Source of the DNA: Carposina sasakii
Lineage: Eukaryota; Arthropoda; Insecta; Lepidoptera; Carposinidae
NCBI GenBank assembly: GCA_014607495.2
Contig: CP053175.1
Location: 7,564,001 to 7,628,000 of the forward strand
DNA: 64,000 nt
Direction: 5' to 3'
Part shown: one piece after another, positions 55,101 through 64,000 of the stretch
How positions within the stretch are numbered: the first letter of the stretch is position 1
Layout of the letters: the number at the start of each line of letters is the position of its first letter
Translations under genes and position numbers: made by a program
The notes under the pieces: generated by a model
The model's input: only the letters and a program-made list of their open reading frames with translations
The model's database searches: none
Told to the model about the DNA's origin: nothing

Positions 55101-56125
55101 TGAAAGAGAACCACGATTCTCCTGCTTCCGGTCACCCCGGTATTTCCCGAATGTATGAAAGAATAAAAACACAATTTTGGTGGAAAAACATGCGACAAGA
55201 CATAGAAGACTATGTTAAAAACTGTCGATCATGTCAAATTAATAAACCCCTACGGCTTACAAACCGTGCTCCAATGATAATAACTTCAACCTCTACTCGT
55301 CCTAACGAAAAAGTTTACCTCGACTTAGTCGGCCCATTACCAGAATCCCACGGACATAAATATAAATTCTTACTGACTTTGCAAGACGACCTGACGAAAT
55401 ATTCTCAGGCGTATTCTATGCAAACTTGCTCCGCCGAAGAAACTGCTAAAATGTTAGTTAACTATATCTCCCACATAGGAATCCCCAAAATGATTGTGTC
55501 TGATCAAGGTACAAATTTTTGTTCTGACCTTTTCAAACAATTAGAAAAACTTTTTGGCATTAAACATATTTTCGCATCTCCGTATCATCCTCAAACATGT
55601 GGTGCCCTTGAAAGGAGCCACTCTACCCTAAAGGAATACCTAAGATCATATATTGGTGATAACCAACACACTTGGGACCTTTACATTCCTAGTGCAATGA
55701 TTGCATATAATTCTAATGTACATAGTACAACAGGATTCTCGCCTTTAGAATTATTATTTGGCTATAAACCCTACATACCGACAAGTTTAGATACTCTCGA
55801 TAATAATACCTATACTGATTATATTCGAGCGTTAAATCACCGCCTTTATTATAGTCGCCAAAAAGCTCGTAGTAATATACAATCTTCAAAAGAAAAATCA
55901 AAAACCTATTACGATTCTCGTACTAAACCAGTAACTTATAAAGTTGACGATATGGTGTATGTTCGATGCCACCATAAACAAAATAAAGCCTTATCACCCG
56001 TGTGGAAAGGCCCTTTTAAGATAATTAAGTTGAACGGACACCATACAGTGACATTATTAATAAATCGTAAGCATGTACGTCATCATTATGACGAGATAAA
56101 ACATGCCAGCGATAGCACGTCATAG
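52127..56125 (+). CDS. pol: Pol polyprotein: protease, reverse transcriptase, RNase H, integrase
   Basis: 1332 codons counted from the first ATG; in the element it is most likely made as Gag-Pol by -1 frameshift, so the ATG need not be used. Protease: DTGS at residues 87-90. Reverse transcriptase: TLDLVSGFHQLRL, RMPFGLKNAPATFQ and the YLDD catalytic box at 519-522. RNase H: TTDAS (Asp 668), EKELLAILFGVKTFR, TDHKPLVWL. A tether of about 200 residues precedes the integrase. Integrase: zinc finger H996/H1003/C1033/C1036, catalytic D1066, D1126, E1162 (35 residues between the last two), and a GPF motif (VWKGPFKII) near the end. All catalytic residues are present; no internal stop or frameshift. 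Confidence 0.95.
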   Translation: MHTLSNKDNPSQRPSISLSLSKSNCLYPKFNSSSLTESSISLNPKNLPNSNASMAIYEISSSTNKVSLPHVYLKTKFARKPLCFLIDTGSSVSIAKLSHFDIKPPLSKNKINLKGLSNNNSFCETLGSFQLRFQISLNSEGSHSENFEFQVHALADDVNLNYDGILGNDFLRNLDADIQYSQNFIKIGKHQLPMHFNKPSYTIPPRSEMIIECPVSNSIQEINNLTEGLILNQSISEGVILANCIVTLKPNKRVNISVLNTTDSEVVIKNHFVHLIPFNNQSSLQIPNESTHNIQTTSSNRTQNVLDLIRTSHLNSEETKALLECCSDYTDIFYLEGDPLSCTNALEHSINTKDAAPIHAKSYRFPECHKNEVDTQINKMLDQNIIRPSLSPWSAPVWVVPKKQDASGKQKWRIVIDYRKLNDVTVTEIYPLPLITDILDQLGHSKYFTTLDLVSGFHQLRLKKEDAAKTGFTVLTSGNTSGHYEFTRMPFGLKNAPATFQKLMNTVLSGLQGLHCYIYLDDCILYSHDLQSHIEKLKLVFDRFRQFNLKLQPDKCEFLRREVAYLGHIITDKGVSPNPDKVKAVTLFPTPKNPKDIKSFLGLVGYYRRFIDNFSKITKPLTSLLKKDTVFQWTQIQEQAFTLLKNKLTSAPLLQYPDFSQPFLLTTDASNYAVGAILSQGQIGNDKPIAYASRTLNKAEGNYSTIEKELLAILFGVKTFRPYVFGRKFKIITDHKPLVWLFNVKDPGSRLIRWRLKLEEYDYEIVYKRGVLNANADALSRFPINILSNNNSDTNSMLCNPSLAIDSDDDQHNLPSISETYEQFLQISKQSGVSYDTIIEEHNESLLKAKCKLITYPTSIDLDESVPYCLDIINASTSDPDVRDTERELHTFFSATNDKHVYTHLFTRVHHFDEMAYKDIFNLLREYRDMIKYWYLEEKEFAISDFSDPFSKLSFTKIYNIISFLFHNTNIKVHIYHNSIKYPTPDEVTRILKENHDSPASGHPGISRMYERIKTQFWWKNMRQDIEDYVKNCRSCQINKPLRLTNRAPMIITSTSTRPNEKVYLDLVGPLPESHGHKYKFLLTLQDDLTKYSQAYSMQTCSAEETAKMLVNYISHIGIPKMIVSDQGTNFCSDLFKQLEKLFGIKHIFASPYHPQTCGALERSHSTLKEYLRSYIGDNQHTWDLYIPSAMIAYNSNVHSTTGFSPLELLFGYKPYIPTSLDTLDNNTYTDYIRALNHRLYYSRQKARSNIQSSKEKSKTYYDSRTKPVTYKVDDMVYVRCHHKQNKALSPVWKGPFKIIKLNGHHTVTLLINRKHVRHHYDEIKHASDSTS

Positions 56126-56190
56126 TAGGTAGCATTAGTAATGTAGTTATATAATTTTATTACTGTGTAAGTTTAGTTATCCTATTTCAG

Positions 56191-58096
56191 GTGGAAGCAA
56201 TCATCGGTCATGGGTGAATTCGTTACACCTATAATAAGTAGTCCAGGACTATACTTTGATAAGCTCTTAGATGTAAAATTTACCAATAACGACTGGAACG
56301 TTATTGCCTACGTAGATATAAGCCACATTCAACCTAACATAGAAAAGATTGAATTTTTATTCGAGAAACTTACGGTATTGTGTAATGCTTTGTCGTCCTC
56401 CAAAGTACAGTCCGACTGTTTAAACTCACTCTCTGCCTTGCGAAATCAGCACATTAATAATGTAAATAAATTCTCTTCCGTGTCTTACCTACTTGTTGAT
56501 GAAAAACCGAATAAACGATTTAAGAGAGGTCTGCTAGATTTTGGAGGATCAATACTCAAAACTGTTTTCGGTACATTAGATGCAGAAGACGCCGTTAAAT
56601 TTTCTAAAGCCATAAATGATGTACAGTTAGATGAAAAACAGTTAGCTCATCTTATGAGAGATAACATCCATGTTATCAAAACCACTATCTCATCGTTTAA
56701 TAACTCAATGTCAAAGGTAAATGAAAATGAGAAACATTTAGTAAAAAATATGGAAATCATACAGGATATCATGGGGAAAATCACAAATTCTAATGACAAA
56801 TTAGAAATTAAATCTCAACTCAATTCACTATTAAATTCGTTACAGTCAATAATACTAACATTATCCTTTGATATTGATGACATAAACAATGCGATACTTT
56901 TTGCAAAACTAAACGTTCTGCACCCGACTGTACTAAGTCCGCATCAACTATACAATGAACTTGATAGAAATAGAAATAACCTACCTAAACATTATGAACT
57001 CCCTATACCCTTAACTCTGCAAAACATTCACGAGATTATAGATATATCCAAATTAATTTGTTTCTATCACTTCAATAAGATAATCATTGTTGTTAAGATC
57101 CCCTTAATTCTACCACAAGTATATAACTTGTATAACGTTATTCCTTTACCTATTCCGTATGATATATCGAAACCTGACACTTTTGTACTCATAGCTCCGA
57201 ACAGTCCTTATGTCGCAATAACAGCTGATCGTATGTTCTACTCACTGATAGGAGATATTAGTAAGTGTAAAGTTATCAGTGGTAAATGCTATGTGTGTGT
57301 GTTGGTGAATGTGTATTCAGTGTTTGCGAATCCCACATGTGAAACGACTCTATTGAGTGACGTAGTTAATAAGTTGCCGGATGTATGTTCTATTAGTATA
57401 ATTCATGGGTCTGTAGATGTATTCCATAAAATAAATAATAATCGCTGGATCTATGTGCAGTCAGAACCTGGAAAATGTCATGTTACATGTAACAAAGAAC
57501 CTGATAGCTCCGATATAATTTTATTCGGAACCGGTATACTAAATCTTCCAAAAAATTGTAAAGCCTTCTATAAAACCTTGCAATTTGACGCGGTTAGTGA
57601 AATTACTTTTGGAAATATTAGCAATAAAATATCAGATTTTAATATTATTTTAGATGACTGTTGCGAAAGGTCAAAATTAAACAAAACAATTGTAAAATTA
57701 CCTTTTACTAAATTAGAGAATGTCGAAAATCTGGACTCATTGTTACATGCCAGCATCCATTTAGACTCGTTCGAAAAGGAACTACGTAAATTAGAAAACC
57801 CTTCACATTTTGAACAATATGGTTTTCATTACATGTCGTTAAGCTACACAATTGGCATAGTTTTCTTTATATATATATTTTTCAAATATTGCAAAAGACT
57901 AACAAGAAATAAACCCCCAACTTGTATTAAAATATTCAATCAATGCTACAACAGTAAGAAGGTTGAAAATCCGACTTCAACCAGTATGTCTATTGTTCAA
58001 AGTGTTAAGGATAGTTCAGATTGCTCCTCGGATGAAACCGAGAGCAACAATAGAGTCACTCCAACTCCGACTCGGAGGAACATAATAAATTATTAG
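56191..58096 (+). CDS. env: Env: errantivirus-type envelope glycoprotein
   Basis: The exon begins after the acceptor CTATTTCAG (ending 56190); its frame has an ATG at 56210 and runs 628 codons to 58096. Visible parts, numbered from that ATG: a furin-type RFKR site at 103-106 followed by a glycine-rich stretch that resembles a fusion peptide; a helical region (about 120-220, heptad-like); a Cys-rich C-terminal half; a transmembrane helix at about 543-560; and a cytoplasmic tail of about 70 residues. This layout matches errantivirus Env proteins related to the baculovirus F protein. It has no signal peptide of its own from 56210; 32 nt in the leader (50948..50979) would supply one by splicing. 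Frame intact. Confidence 0.88.
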
Positions 58097-58288
58097 TATG
58101 CAATATATCTGATTAATTAACGTGACCCTTAGAAATATAAGTTTAATTTCATCCCTTAAAGAATAATTTTACTTCTATTTTTACTTCTATTTTACTTTTT
58201 ATACTAATTTTAATATTACGACTGTAAATCAAACGGAAATCCAAATCCTATCTCTCATCACTCTTTTTCTGTGATGATCGATCTTAAC

Positions 58289-58295
58289 GGGGGGG
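58289..58295 (+). promoter_or_regulatory. Polypurine tract
   Basis: AACGGGGGGGT immediately before the 3' LTR: seven G's followed by one T and the LTR's TGTTAT. It is the expected primer for plus-strand DNA synthesis. Confidence 0.8.
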
Positions 58296-58296
58296 T

Positions 58297-58549
58297 TGTT
58301 ATATCTTAAAATACAGGGTTAGCTTATGGAGCGAAAATTGCTGACTCATAGATTGCATTTCCGTAGGTAAATGCAATCTGATTTCGGTAACATAATATTA
58401 TTGTTTTTACATTTAGATTGGTTTGGACTTCCGCGCGATACACACGTCTTGTCTATTAGTACATAGTTATATTTTTTCTAAATAAAAGTGGTGTCATAAA
58501 ATTAACGATTTCCTTTTTTAAAAACAAAGTCCTGACGCGCCCTGTAACA
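58297..58549 (+). repeat. 3' LTR (253 bp)
   Basis: By eye identical to 50016..50268 at every position compared. AATAAA at 58481..58486. Followed by the GTAC duplication at 58550..58553. Confidence 0.95.
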
Positions 58550-58553
58550 GTAC

Positions 58554-58660
58554 CTAAGCAGTTAAGGAATTTTTCATACGAATGAACATTTTCGAGTCCT
58601 TAATTTTGTCTCCAAATCTCAAATAGTTGGCTACTTTAATGGCATTTCACTTCACATACA
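58554..58660. repeat. Right half of the older MITE split by the retrovirus
   Basis: 'gaatttttcatacgaatgaa', 'tttgtctccaaatctcaaat', 'tggctactttaatggc' correspond in reverse to the left half at 49930..50015, so the virus landed near the centre of a foldback element. Confidence 0.6.
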
Positions 58661-58663
58661 CCA

Positions 58664-58851
58664 TTTATTGATGATCACCGACCGGTTTCGGTCAAGGCGA
58701 CCAATCTCTACGAAGATTGCCCAGGTACGTAGGAGATATTATAGTGCACAAGTGTGTGCGCAAACACAGATGCACTCTCTATTCCGTTACTCTCATAGTC
58801 CGATGGGACGGAAAACCGACATGACCGGAGAGAGATCAGGCGCAGGATAGA
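58664..58851 (+). repeat. SINE family 'caaggcgaccaatctctacg', copy 1
   Basis: 'caaggcgaccaatctctacg', 'aggagatattatagtgcaca', 'caaacacagatgcactctct', 'gagatcaggcgcaggat'. The second copy at 63294..63482 is about 90% alike by eye. The short reading frames over both copies belong to the repeat. Confidence 0.75.
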
Positions 58852-59344
58852 ACTGATAGAGAAGATAAAAATTTAGGGTTACCAGTAAAAGGAAAAGTGC
58901 CCAATCACTTGTGATGTACCTATCTTATTTAGCTTACATTTCGAGAAGAACTTTCTGCGTACAAAGTATCAGAAGGCCATAAGCGTTAGCGACGTTTTTA
59001 CATTTTAACTGAACGTTTTTGGTTATGCTTTAGCCTTGATGTGACTGTTCATTTGATAACGTTTTAGATATTTTCAACGTCTCACTTCTGCTTTAAACGT
59101 TGTCAAAATTCTTCGCGATACGAAATTTGAATAACAACAGTGGTTCAGCTTTGGTAAATACGTTCAACAATAGCGCGATTGCCTTCCTAGGGTCTCTTGA
59201 AGGTGTTGCAAGATCACCAGTACCTTTAAAGTTAACATCGTGTTTGAACTTTTACTACTAACAAGAAATAGAGACGATGTATAGTCGATTCTGACAGTCA
59301 CCCTTAAACATATACTCAAATTCAATCAAATTTAAATAATGTAT

Positions 59345-59609
59345 ACAGAATGTAACAAAAGTGGTATGTTAATCGAAAAGCTATGAAAATAGCCCACTAT
59401 AGAGAACCTATTCCCAAAATTTGAGACTCGAAATGACATGTTTATTTTACCAGTTAGTTTCAGTAGAATTCCCAAACAACTCAGGAATGTTCATACAATC
59501 TTGAAAAATAAACTTGTGATTTCGAGTCTCAAATTCTGAGAATAGGTTCTTTATAATGGGCTATATTCATAGCTTTTCGCTTAACATACCCTTTTTGTTA
59601 CACCCTGTA
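59345..59609. mobile_element. Foldback MITE 'ACAGAATGTAAC', copy 3
   Basis: Arms 'agaacctattcccaaaattt', 'gagactcgaaatgacatg' and their inverses; right end 'ctttttgttacaccctgta'. Confidence 0.75.
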
Positions 59610-59751
59610 TAAAATAAATAATCTTTTTAAGAAACAGTCTTCATTACCTAAATAAGTTACATATTAATTCCAAATATTTACATGTAATACTTGCTTGTCT
59701 TTCCTGAGAGTAAAAATTATAAATCAATTTCATATTTTACTATGGTTTTTA

Positions 59752-60096
59752 TGTAGGTAGATCAGAAAGAAGTGTGGTATAAATGAGGACATGGTGACAA
59801 AGATTGAGAAGGGTATGTTGAGATGGTTTGGGTATGTGGAGAGGATGAATGTAAGTAGACTGACATAGAAAGTGTACGACGGAAGAGTAAATGGAAGGGT
59901 TGGAAGGGGAAAACCTCGCCGGACCTTCACCGATCAAATTGGTGAAATTCTAGAGAAAGGTCAGTTCAAGAGTACCCTAAACCGACGAGCGTGCATGAAG
60001 AATATCATGAAAGTACATGAAGCGAAAGAGGTGTGTCAGGATCGTAGCAATTGGAGAACCGTGATCTCTGCCTACCCCTCCAGGAAAGAGGCGTGA
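59752..60096 (+). pseudogene. LINE reverse-transcriptase C-terminal fragment
   Basis: Plus-strand frames give IEKGMLRWFGYVERMNVSRL, a stop, then [20 protein letters not shown] and [15 protein letters not shown] before a stop. This is the ORF2 C-terminal pattern of a non-LTR element. One in-frame stop; not a host gene. Confidence 0.7.
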
Positions 60097-60099
60097 TTT

Positions 60100-61190
60100 T
60101 TATGTACTTATATGTATGTACTTATAAGTGGGTTAATCACACTATTTTGTTTATCCTAGAATTTGAATTTTGCTTGTAATTTATATTTTTTTTCCAAAAT
60201 AGAAAACTGAAAGTAAAATTCACGATGTTAGCTGTCAAGTTTGTTTAGCCAACGAGAGATGGCTAAGCACCGGAAAAGCGGCATGGTGTCGAGACAAAAA
60301 ATAAATGATTCTTACTCATTTCGATACATTACATTTTGCATATTTCTGTCCTATTCTGTGCGATTGCGACGGAAGATCACTTCTTCTATACCATTCTCTT
60401 TCTATGGATTATACCGTGATTATACCAAATTTTCGCCCGTATTACCTTCGGCTTTTCGCCAGACGGTTTATTAAAATTGGATAAATAAAGCTTGTAAGTA
60501 TTTATTTATTAGGGTTGTCGATGAGAACACCGGATTTACTTGTTGTTTTTTATTTAGGTTCTGTCGACAAGGTGGCTTAAAAAGTTTTATGGTTAACATT
60601 GTTTTTTTTTTTATTATTTCATTTTCTTTTATTTTGTGTTGTCTTTCTGTACATTTTATTGCATTAGGTTTTTGTAATTACATAGTTTATTATTGATTAT
60701 TTGAATACATGTTTTGATATTTCGTGTTTTATTAGTTTTTAACCGACTTCAAAAAGAGAGGTTATCAATTCGTCTGTATGTTTTTTTTTTATTTTTTATT
60801 TTTTATTTTTTATGTGTGTTACCTCAGAACTCCGTCATTTATGAACCGATTTCAATTTTTTTTTTATAGTTGGTCATGGTATACTTTCAGGTTGGTCCCA
60901 TATTCACCATATCAGGATCTGATGATGGGATCTTGGAGAAATCGAGGGCAATCCTCGAATATTGTAGGCACATGTAGTCTGTTTTTATACTTTTACTGAG
61001 CGTTTTGGTCACCTACATATAAAACATAACATCTGATGATGGAATCTCTAAGGAATCTAGGGATATCTTCAAATATAAAAGGCACGAGTAGTCCGTTTTT
61101 AGATTTTTATAGAGAATTTTGGTCAGCTACACATAATATAAAGGAAACGAGGGTCTGATGATGGAGCCGCAGAAAAACAGATAGTGGAAC
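60100..61190. other. Non-coding stretch with T-rich repeat
   Basis: Contains a widespread lepidopteran-type block ('aaccgacttcaaaaagagag', 'ttatcaattcgtctgtatg', 'atgaaccgatttcaattttt') at about 60740..60870 with TTTTTATTTTT runs, followed by two similar 'ctgatgatggaatct' blocks. I see no gene. Confidence 0.5.
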
Positions 61191-61196
61191 TTTTTA

Positions 61197-61445
61197 GTAA
61201 CAAAATCCCCCTATGGCAGGGGGGCCTACGTCCAGTAATGGACTGCAATAGGCTTATGAAGATGAATATAATTGTGTTAAGTCATTAAATTATATGTTGC
61301 GTTAAGCCGTGTCCGAAGTAAGATGGTTATAGAGAAAGAGGTAGAAATGAGAATAACGAGATGACGGATAATAGGGATGAATGAAAAAAGAGTACCTACA
61401 TATTGCACCGACCCCAAATGATTGGGAACAGGGCAGGAAGAAGGA
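61197..61445 (+). repeat. SINE-like tail followed by LINE 3' end
   Basis: 'aggggggcctacgtccagta' to 'gactgcaataggcttatgaa' is the 3' end of the family at 19098..19353; then 'gatgacggataatagggatg', 'attgcaccgaccccaaat', 'gggaacagggcaggaagaag' is the LINE end also seen at 49450..49672. Confidence 0.6.
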
Positions 61446-61447
61446 GT

Positions 61448-62006
61448 GTAATTATATGTTGCTCAAATAAGTGTGTACATGGCTGTTGTGCTGCCAAATC
61501 TCTTATATTCCTCCGAGGCGTGGTGCATGTACCGTCACCACATACGCACTCTGGATCGATTCCACCTCAAGTGCCTCCGATCCATCATGAGAATCAGATG
61601 GTCCAACCGAGTGCGTAATACCGAAGTATTGCGAAGAGCCAATGTAAGTGGCATTGAGGCCTACTTAATGCGTCGGCAGCTTCGGTGGTGCGGTCATGTG
61701 TCTCGTATGGCGGAGGAGAGATTGGCTAAGCGCATCTTCTTTTCTGAACTGGAGGAGGGCAAGCGGAAACGCGGCGGGCAACTCCTCAGAGACAAAAATG
61801 TTCAGAAAAGACATATGAAGAGATGCAATATAGATCCATCTAAATGGGAAGTTTTGTCAGCACAACGACCAGAGTGGCGCAGGACGGTGATAAAGCAAGT
61901 ACACGAGTTCGAGGAGCAGCGTCAAGCTGACCTTGACGCTAAACGTGATGAACTTAAGACTCGTCCTCCTGCTGCCATTATCTATAATACAATAATGGCG
62001 CACTAA
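61448..62006 (+). pseudogene. LINE ORF2 C-terminal fragment with open frame
   Basis: An open frame of 177 codons (from 61473) reads [47 protein letters not shown]-type and [20 protein letters not shown], ending after [14 protein letters not shown]. This is the C-terminal region of a non-LTR reverse transcriptase. The 5' part (endonuclease and RT core) is absent, so it is a fragment, although its frame is still open. Confidence 0.75.
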
Positions 62007-62344
62007 CCTGTCCTCTGTGTGCGCGGGCGTTCAGAGCGAAGATTGGCTATGTAAATGTAAGCCATCTCCGAGCGCATGAACGCCAACTTAGTAATATCTA
62101 GGAGTAGAAGTGGTCGCCATGACCGAAATTGGTCGGAGGTCATCATTATCTTCATAATCATCATATTGTCAGACGTAAAGTTTCGAAGTCTAGTCCTTTT
62201 TCTCTTTTGTCATGTGGCCTATTTTACATTATATAATATATATAAAAATTATATAAATCTGACAATATTATGCCTCTTAAACTTCGTACACGGCTTAACG
62301 CAATATATATTTGACCTTTAGTAAAATTTTACTTTAGTAAGCTC

Positions 62345-63230
62345 GAGTTTTGGGAGGAAGTCGGTTTTTCGTTTTAAAAAAAATTATCAATTTTAAAGGA
62401 ACCAAAAGAAACTTCATCTTCAAAAATAAAAGACAAAGTGCAAGTGTGGCTCAATATTTAAAATCGAATAGTTAAAAAAACCCATTGGATACTCGTAATA
62501 CAAAATCTAAATAAAAACAGATCAAGCACTAATCCAGCTGCTGGCAATACAAAGTTATTTTAAGCAACGGAACAATAATGGAATTCGCGTCGTCCTATAG
62601 TCGATTAAAAGTTCACATACTACGCAGCGACATTATCAATGTGTGCAATAACTTGGCATTACACTATTGGCAGTACAAAGGTATTGTCCGTTTCATATAA
62701 TAATTCCTACGCCTGATTTCGGAACTAACATTTTTTGTATGTAGTGAAACAAGAAATGTGGTCATTCACATTGTAACTAGCGCCATCATCCATCGGAACT
62801 ATACGCTGAAACGCACTCTATTTTGGAAGCTTTGCTTAATCTGCCTTTGCCTGGTCCAGTCGACAGTTACTCTTTTTAAATACCTCGTTTGAGACAATGG
62901 AATGTAGAGTCATTAAGCCTTGTTATGTTTATGTGAAATTTGAATTCACATTCGAATTTGGGATTTAAAAATGTTGAGACATTTTGATATTTGAAGTCGT
63001 AGTTCGGGTTTTAAAATGTCTAGGGAACAAAACAAAGTTCTCATATTATTATGTACTTAATCTGTGAGTTTATTTTATGCGACGTTGGTATAGTGTCTTT
63101 CTTCAAATAGTTCCTTTAAATGAGTGTGTGTGACTAGGTGTGTCAGTGTCATAGCATACAGATACAATAAATATTTGTTCCGAAATCCGACAAAGAAGTT
63201 ATTTTATGAAATAAATAATAATATATAATC
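62345..63230. other. Non-coding AT-rich stretch
   Basis: No repeats of known family, reading frames or splice-flanked coding segments were recognised, apart from the 'gaggaagtcggtttttcg' end of a common repeat near 62360. Confidence 0.4.
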
Positions 63231-63293
63231 TAAATTGACCACATTACTTTTATATTATCCTCTATGCTCTTCTATGCCCAAAATAGTAGGATG

Positions 63294-63482
63294 TGATGAT
63301 GATCTCCGACCGTATTTCGGCCAAGGCGACCAATCTCTACGGAAATTGGTCAGGTACGCAGGAGATATTATAGTGCACAAGTGTGTGCGCAAACACAGAT
63401 GCACTCTCTATTCCGATACTCTCGTAGTCCGATGGGACGGAAAGCCGACACGACCGGAAAGAGATCAGGCGCAGGACTGACG
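63294..63482 (+). repeat. SINE family 'caaggcgaccaatctctacg', copy 2
   Basis: Second copy of 58664..58851 with the same start and end ('gagatcaggcgcaggac'). Confidence 0.75.
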
Positions 63483-63561
63483 GTTTTACGTGCTTTCCAA
63501 GGCACAAGCTAAGTGACAATTTTGCAACATTAAAATCTGTACATGAAATAAATTCATTGGT

Positions 63562-63641
63562 ACAGGCCCGTGACTGAGATCGAACTTATGCCTCCCGCTT
63601 GGAAGGTGCACGTCTTAACCACTGGGCTATCACCGCCGATA
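63562..63641 (-). repeat. tRNA-derived SINE head
   Basis: On the minus strand: GGCGGTGATAGCCCAGTGG, TTAAGACGTGCACC, and AAGTTCGATCTCAGTC. A box TAGCCCAGTGG and B box AGTTCGATCTC are clear. A diverged relative is at 7884..7972. No CCA-ready acceptor stem on the 3' side, so not a tRNA gene. Confidence 0.6.
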
Positions 63642-64000
63642 AGCTAAAAAACTGTGCTTAAAAAATAAATTATTTTTATTTATAACGTGCGGATTTCTGA
63701 GGATGAGGTAGCAACTTATATATCTATATGTTATATAAGATATATACGAGTATATGCTATATGGTTGAATTAATAAATAAATCATCAAAATCATACCTAT
63801 TTGTAAAATTATAATAGCGTGTTTGGTATGTTTCCTAGGATTTACAACAAACTGCCTGCAAAACTATGTAAGATTGATAATATATATTTATTTAAGAGTC
63901 AGCTTACAGAGTTATTACTTAACGATGTATATTACTCTGTTAATGAATTTCTTTCTTCGAAATTTGATAGAAAATTTATATGAAATTGTGGACATGCCTA

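Larger units (their letters stand above)
50016..58549 (+). mobile_element. Complete errantivirus-like endogenous retrovirus (Ty3/gypsy with env), 8.5 kb
   Basis: An intact insect endogenous retrovirus: LTR - primer site - repeat-bearing leader - gag - pol - env - polypurine tract - LTR. The LTRs appear identical by eye over 253 bp, all three reading frames are open, and the target duplication is perfect, so the insertion is recent and may be capable of activity. Pol order is protease, reverse transcriptase, RNase H, integrase, with a GPF motif after the integrase core, which places it in Ty3/gypsy. The Env has an RxKR cleavage site and a C-terminal membrane anchor like errantivirus (baculovirus-F-related) envelopes. 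It is antisense to the host Ig gene, upstream of exon 44175..44325. Confidence 0.95.

Noticed and set aside
61473..62006. Host gene with open 177-codon frame
   Set aside because: Its sequence is the C-terminal part of a non-LTR reverse transcriptase, with no start context or upstream exons.

Overview
The window looks like nuclear DNA of an insect, most likely a moth or butterfly. It is AT-rich, has small exons in large introns, and is crowded with short dispersed repeats. Several repeat families recur many times: tRNA-derived SINE heads, foldback MITEs ending in TACAGGGTG-type termini, RTE-like LINE tails ending in (TGA)n, and long elements ending in TACGGAACCCT. No prokaryotic gene organisation is present. 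The organism call rests on repeat style and gene content, not on a database match.

Host gene. From about 5.4 kb to at least 44.3 kb the minus strand carries one large multi-exon gene for a type I membrane protein of the immunoglobulin superfamily. Twenty-two exons with matching splice phases were placed, or 23 with a tentative 18-nt microexon. The visible ectodomain has the second half of one Ig domain followed by six more two-exon Ig domains. No fibronectin III domain precedes the transmembrane exon (16427..16561). The cytoplasmic tail is very long, about 975 residues in the longest form, and carries YxN and ITIM-like tyrosine motifs. It can end in one of two ways: a PDZ-type EIDV end from the exon at 9675..10421, or a DDDLL end from the last exon at 5680..5847. 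The best family guess is a neuromusculin-like adhesion protein. The first exons lie beyond the window or were not recognised.

Endogenous retrovirus. At 50016..58549, on the plus strand and so antisense to the host gene, sits a complete Ty3/gypsy element of the errantivirus type. It has two 253-bp LTRs that I read as identical, a 4-bp target duplication (GTAC), a tRNA-Leu primer site and a G-run polypurine tract. Its leader contains about five copies of a 77/78-bp repeat. gag encodes two CCHC knuckles, pol is intact (PR-RT-RNase H-IN), and env is open. A slippery heptamer directly before the gag stop predicts -1 frameshifting into pol. A donor in the leader and an acceptor before env predict a spliced env mRNA whose first codons, which look like a signal peptide, lie upstream of gag. 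The element is inserted in an older foldback MITE.

Remaining DNA. The introns and the flanks (1..5.4 kb, 44.3..50 kb, 58.6..64 kb) hold LINE fragments of several lineages, SINEs, foldback MITEs and one hAT-type element with a clean 8-bp target duplication nested in another repeat. I see no other host gene.
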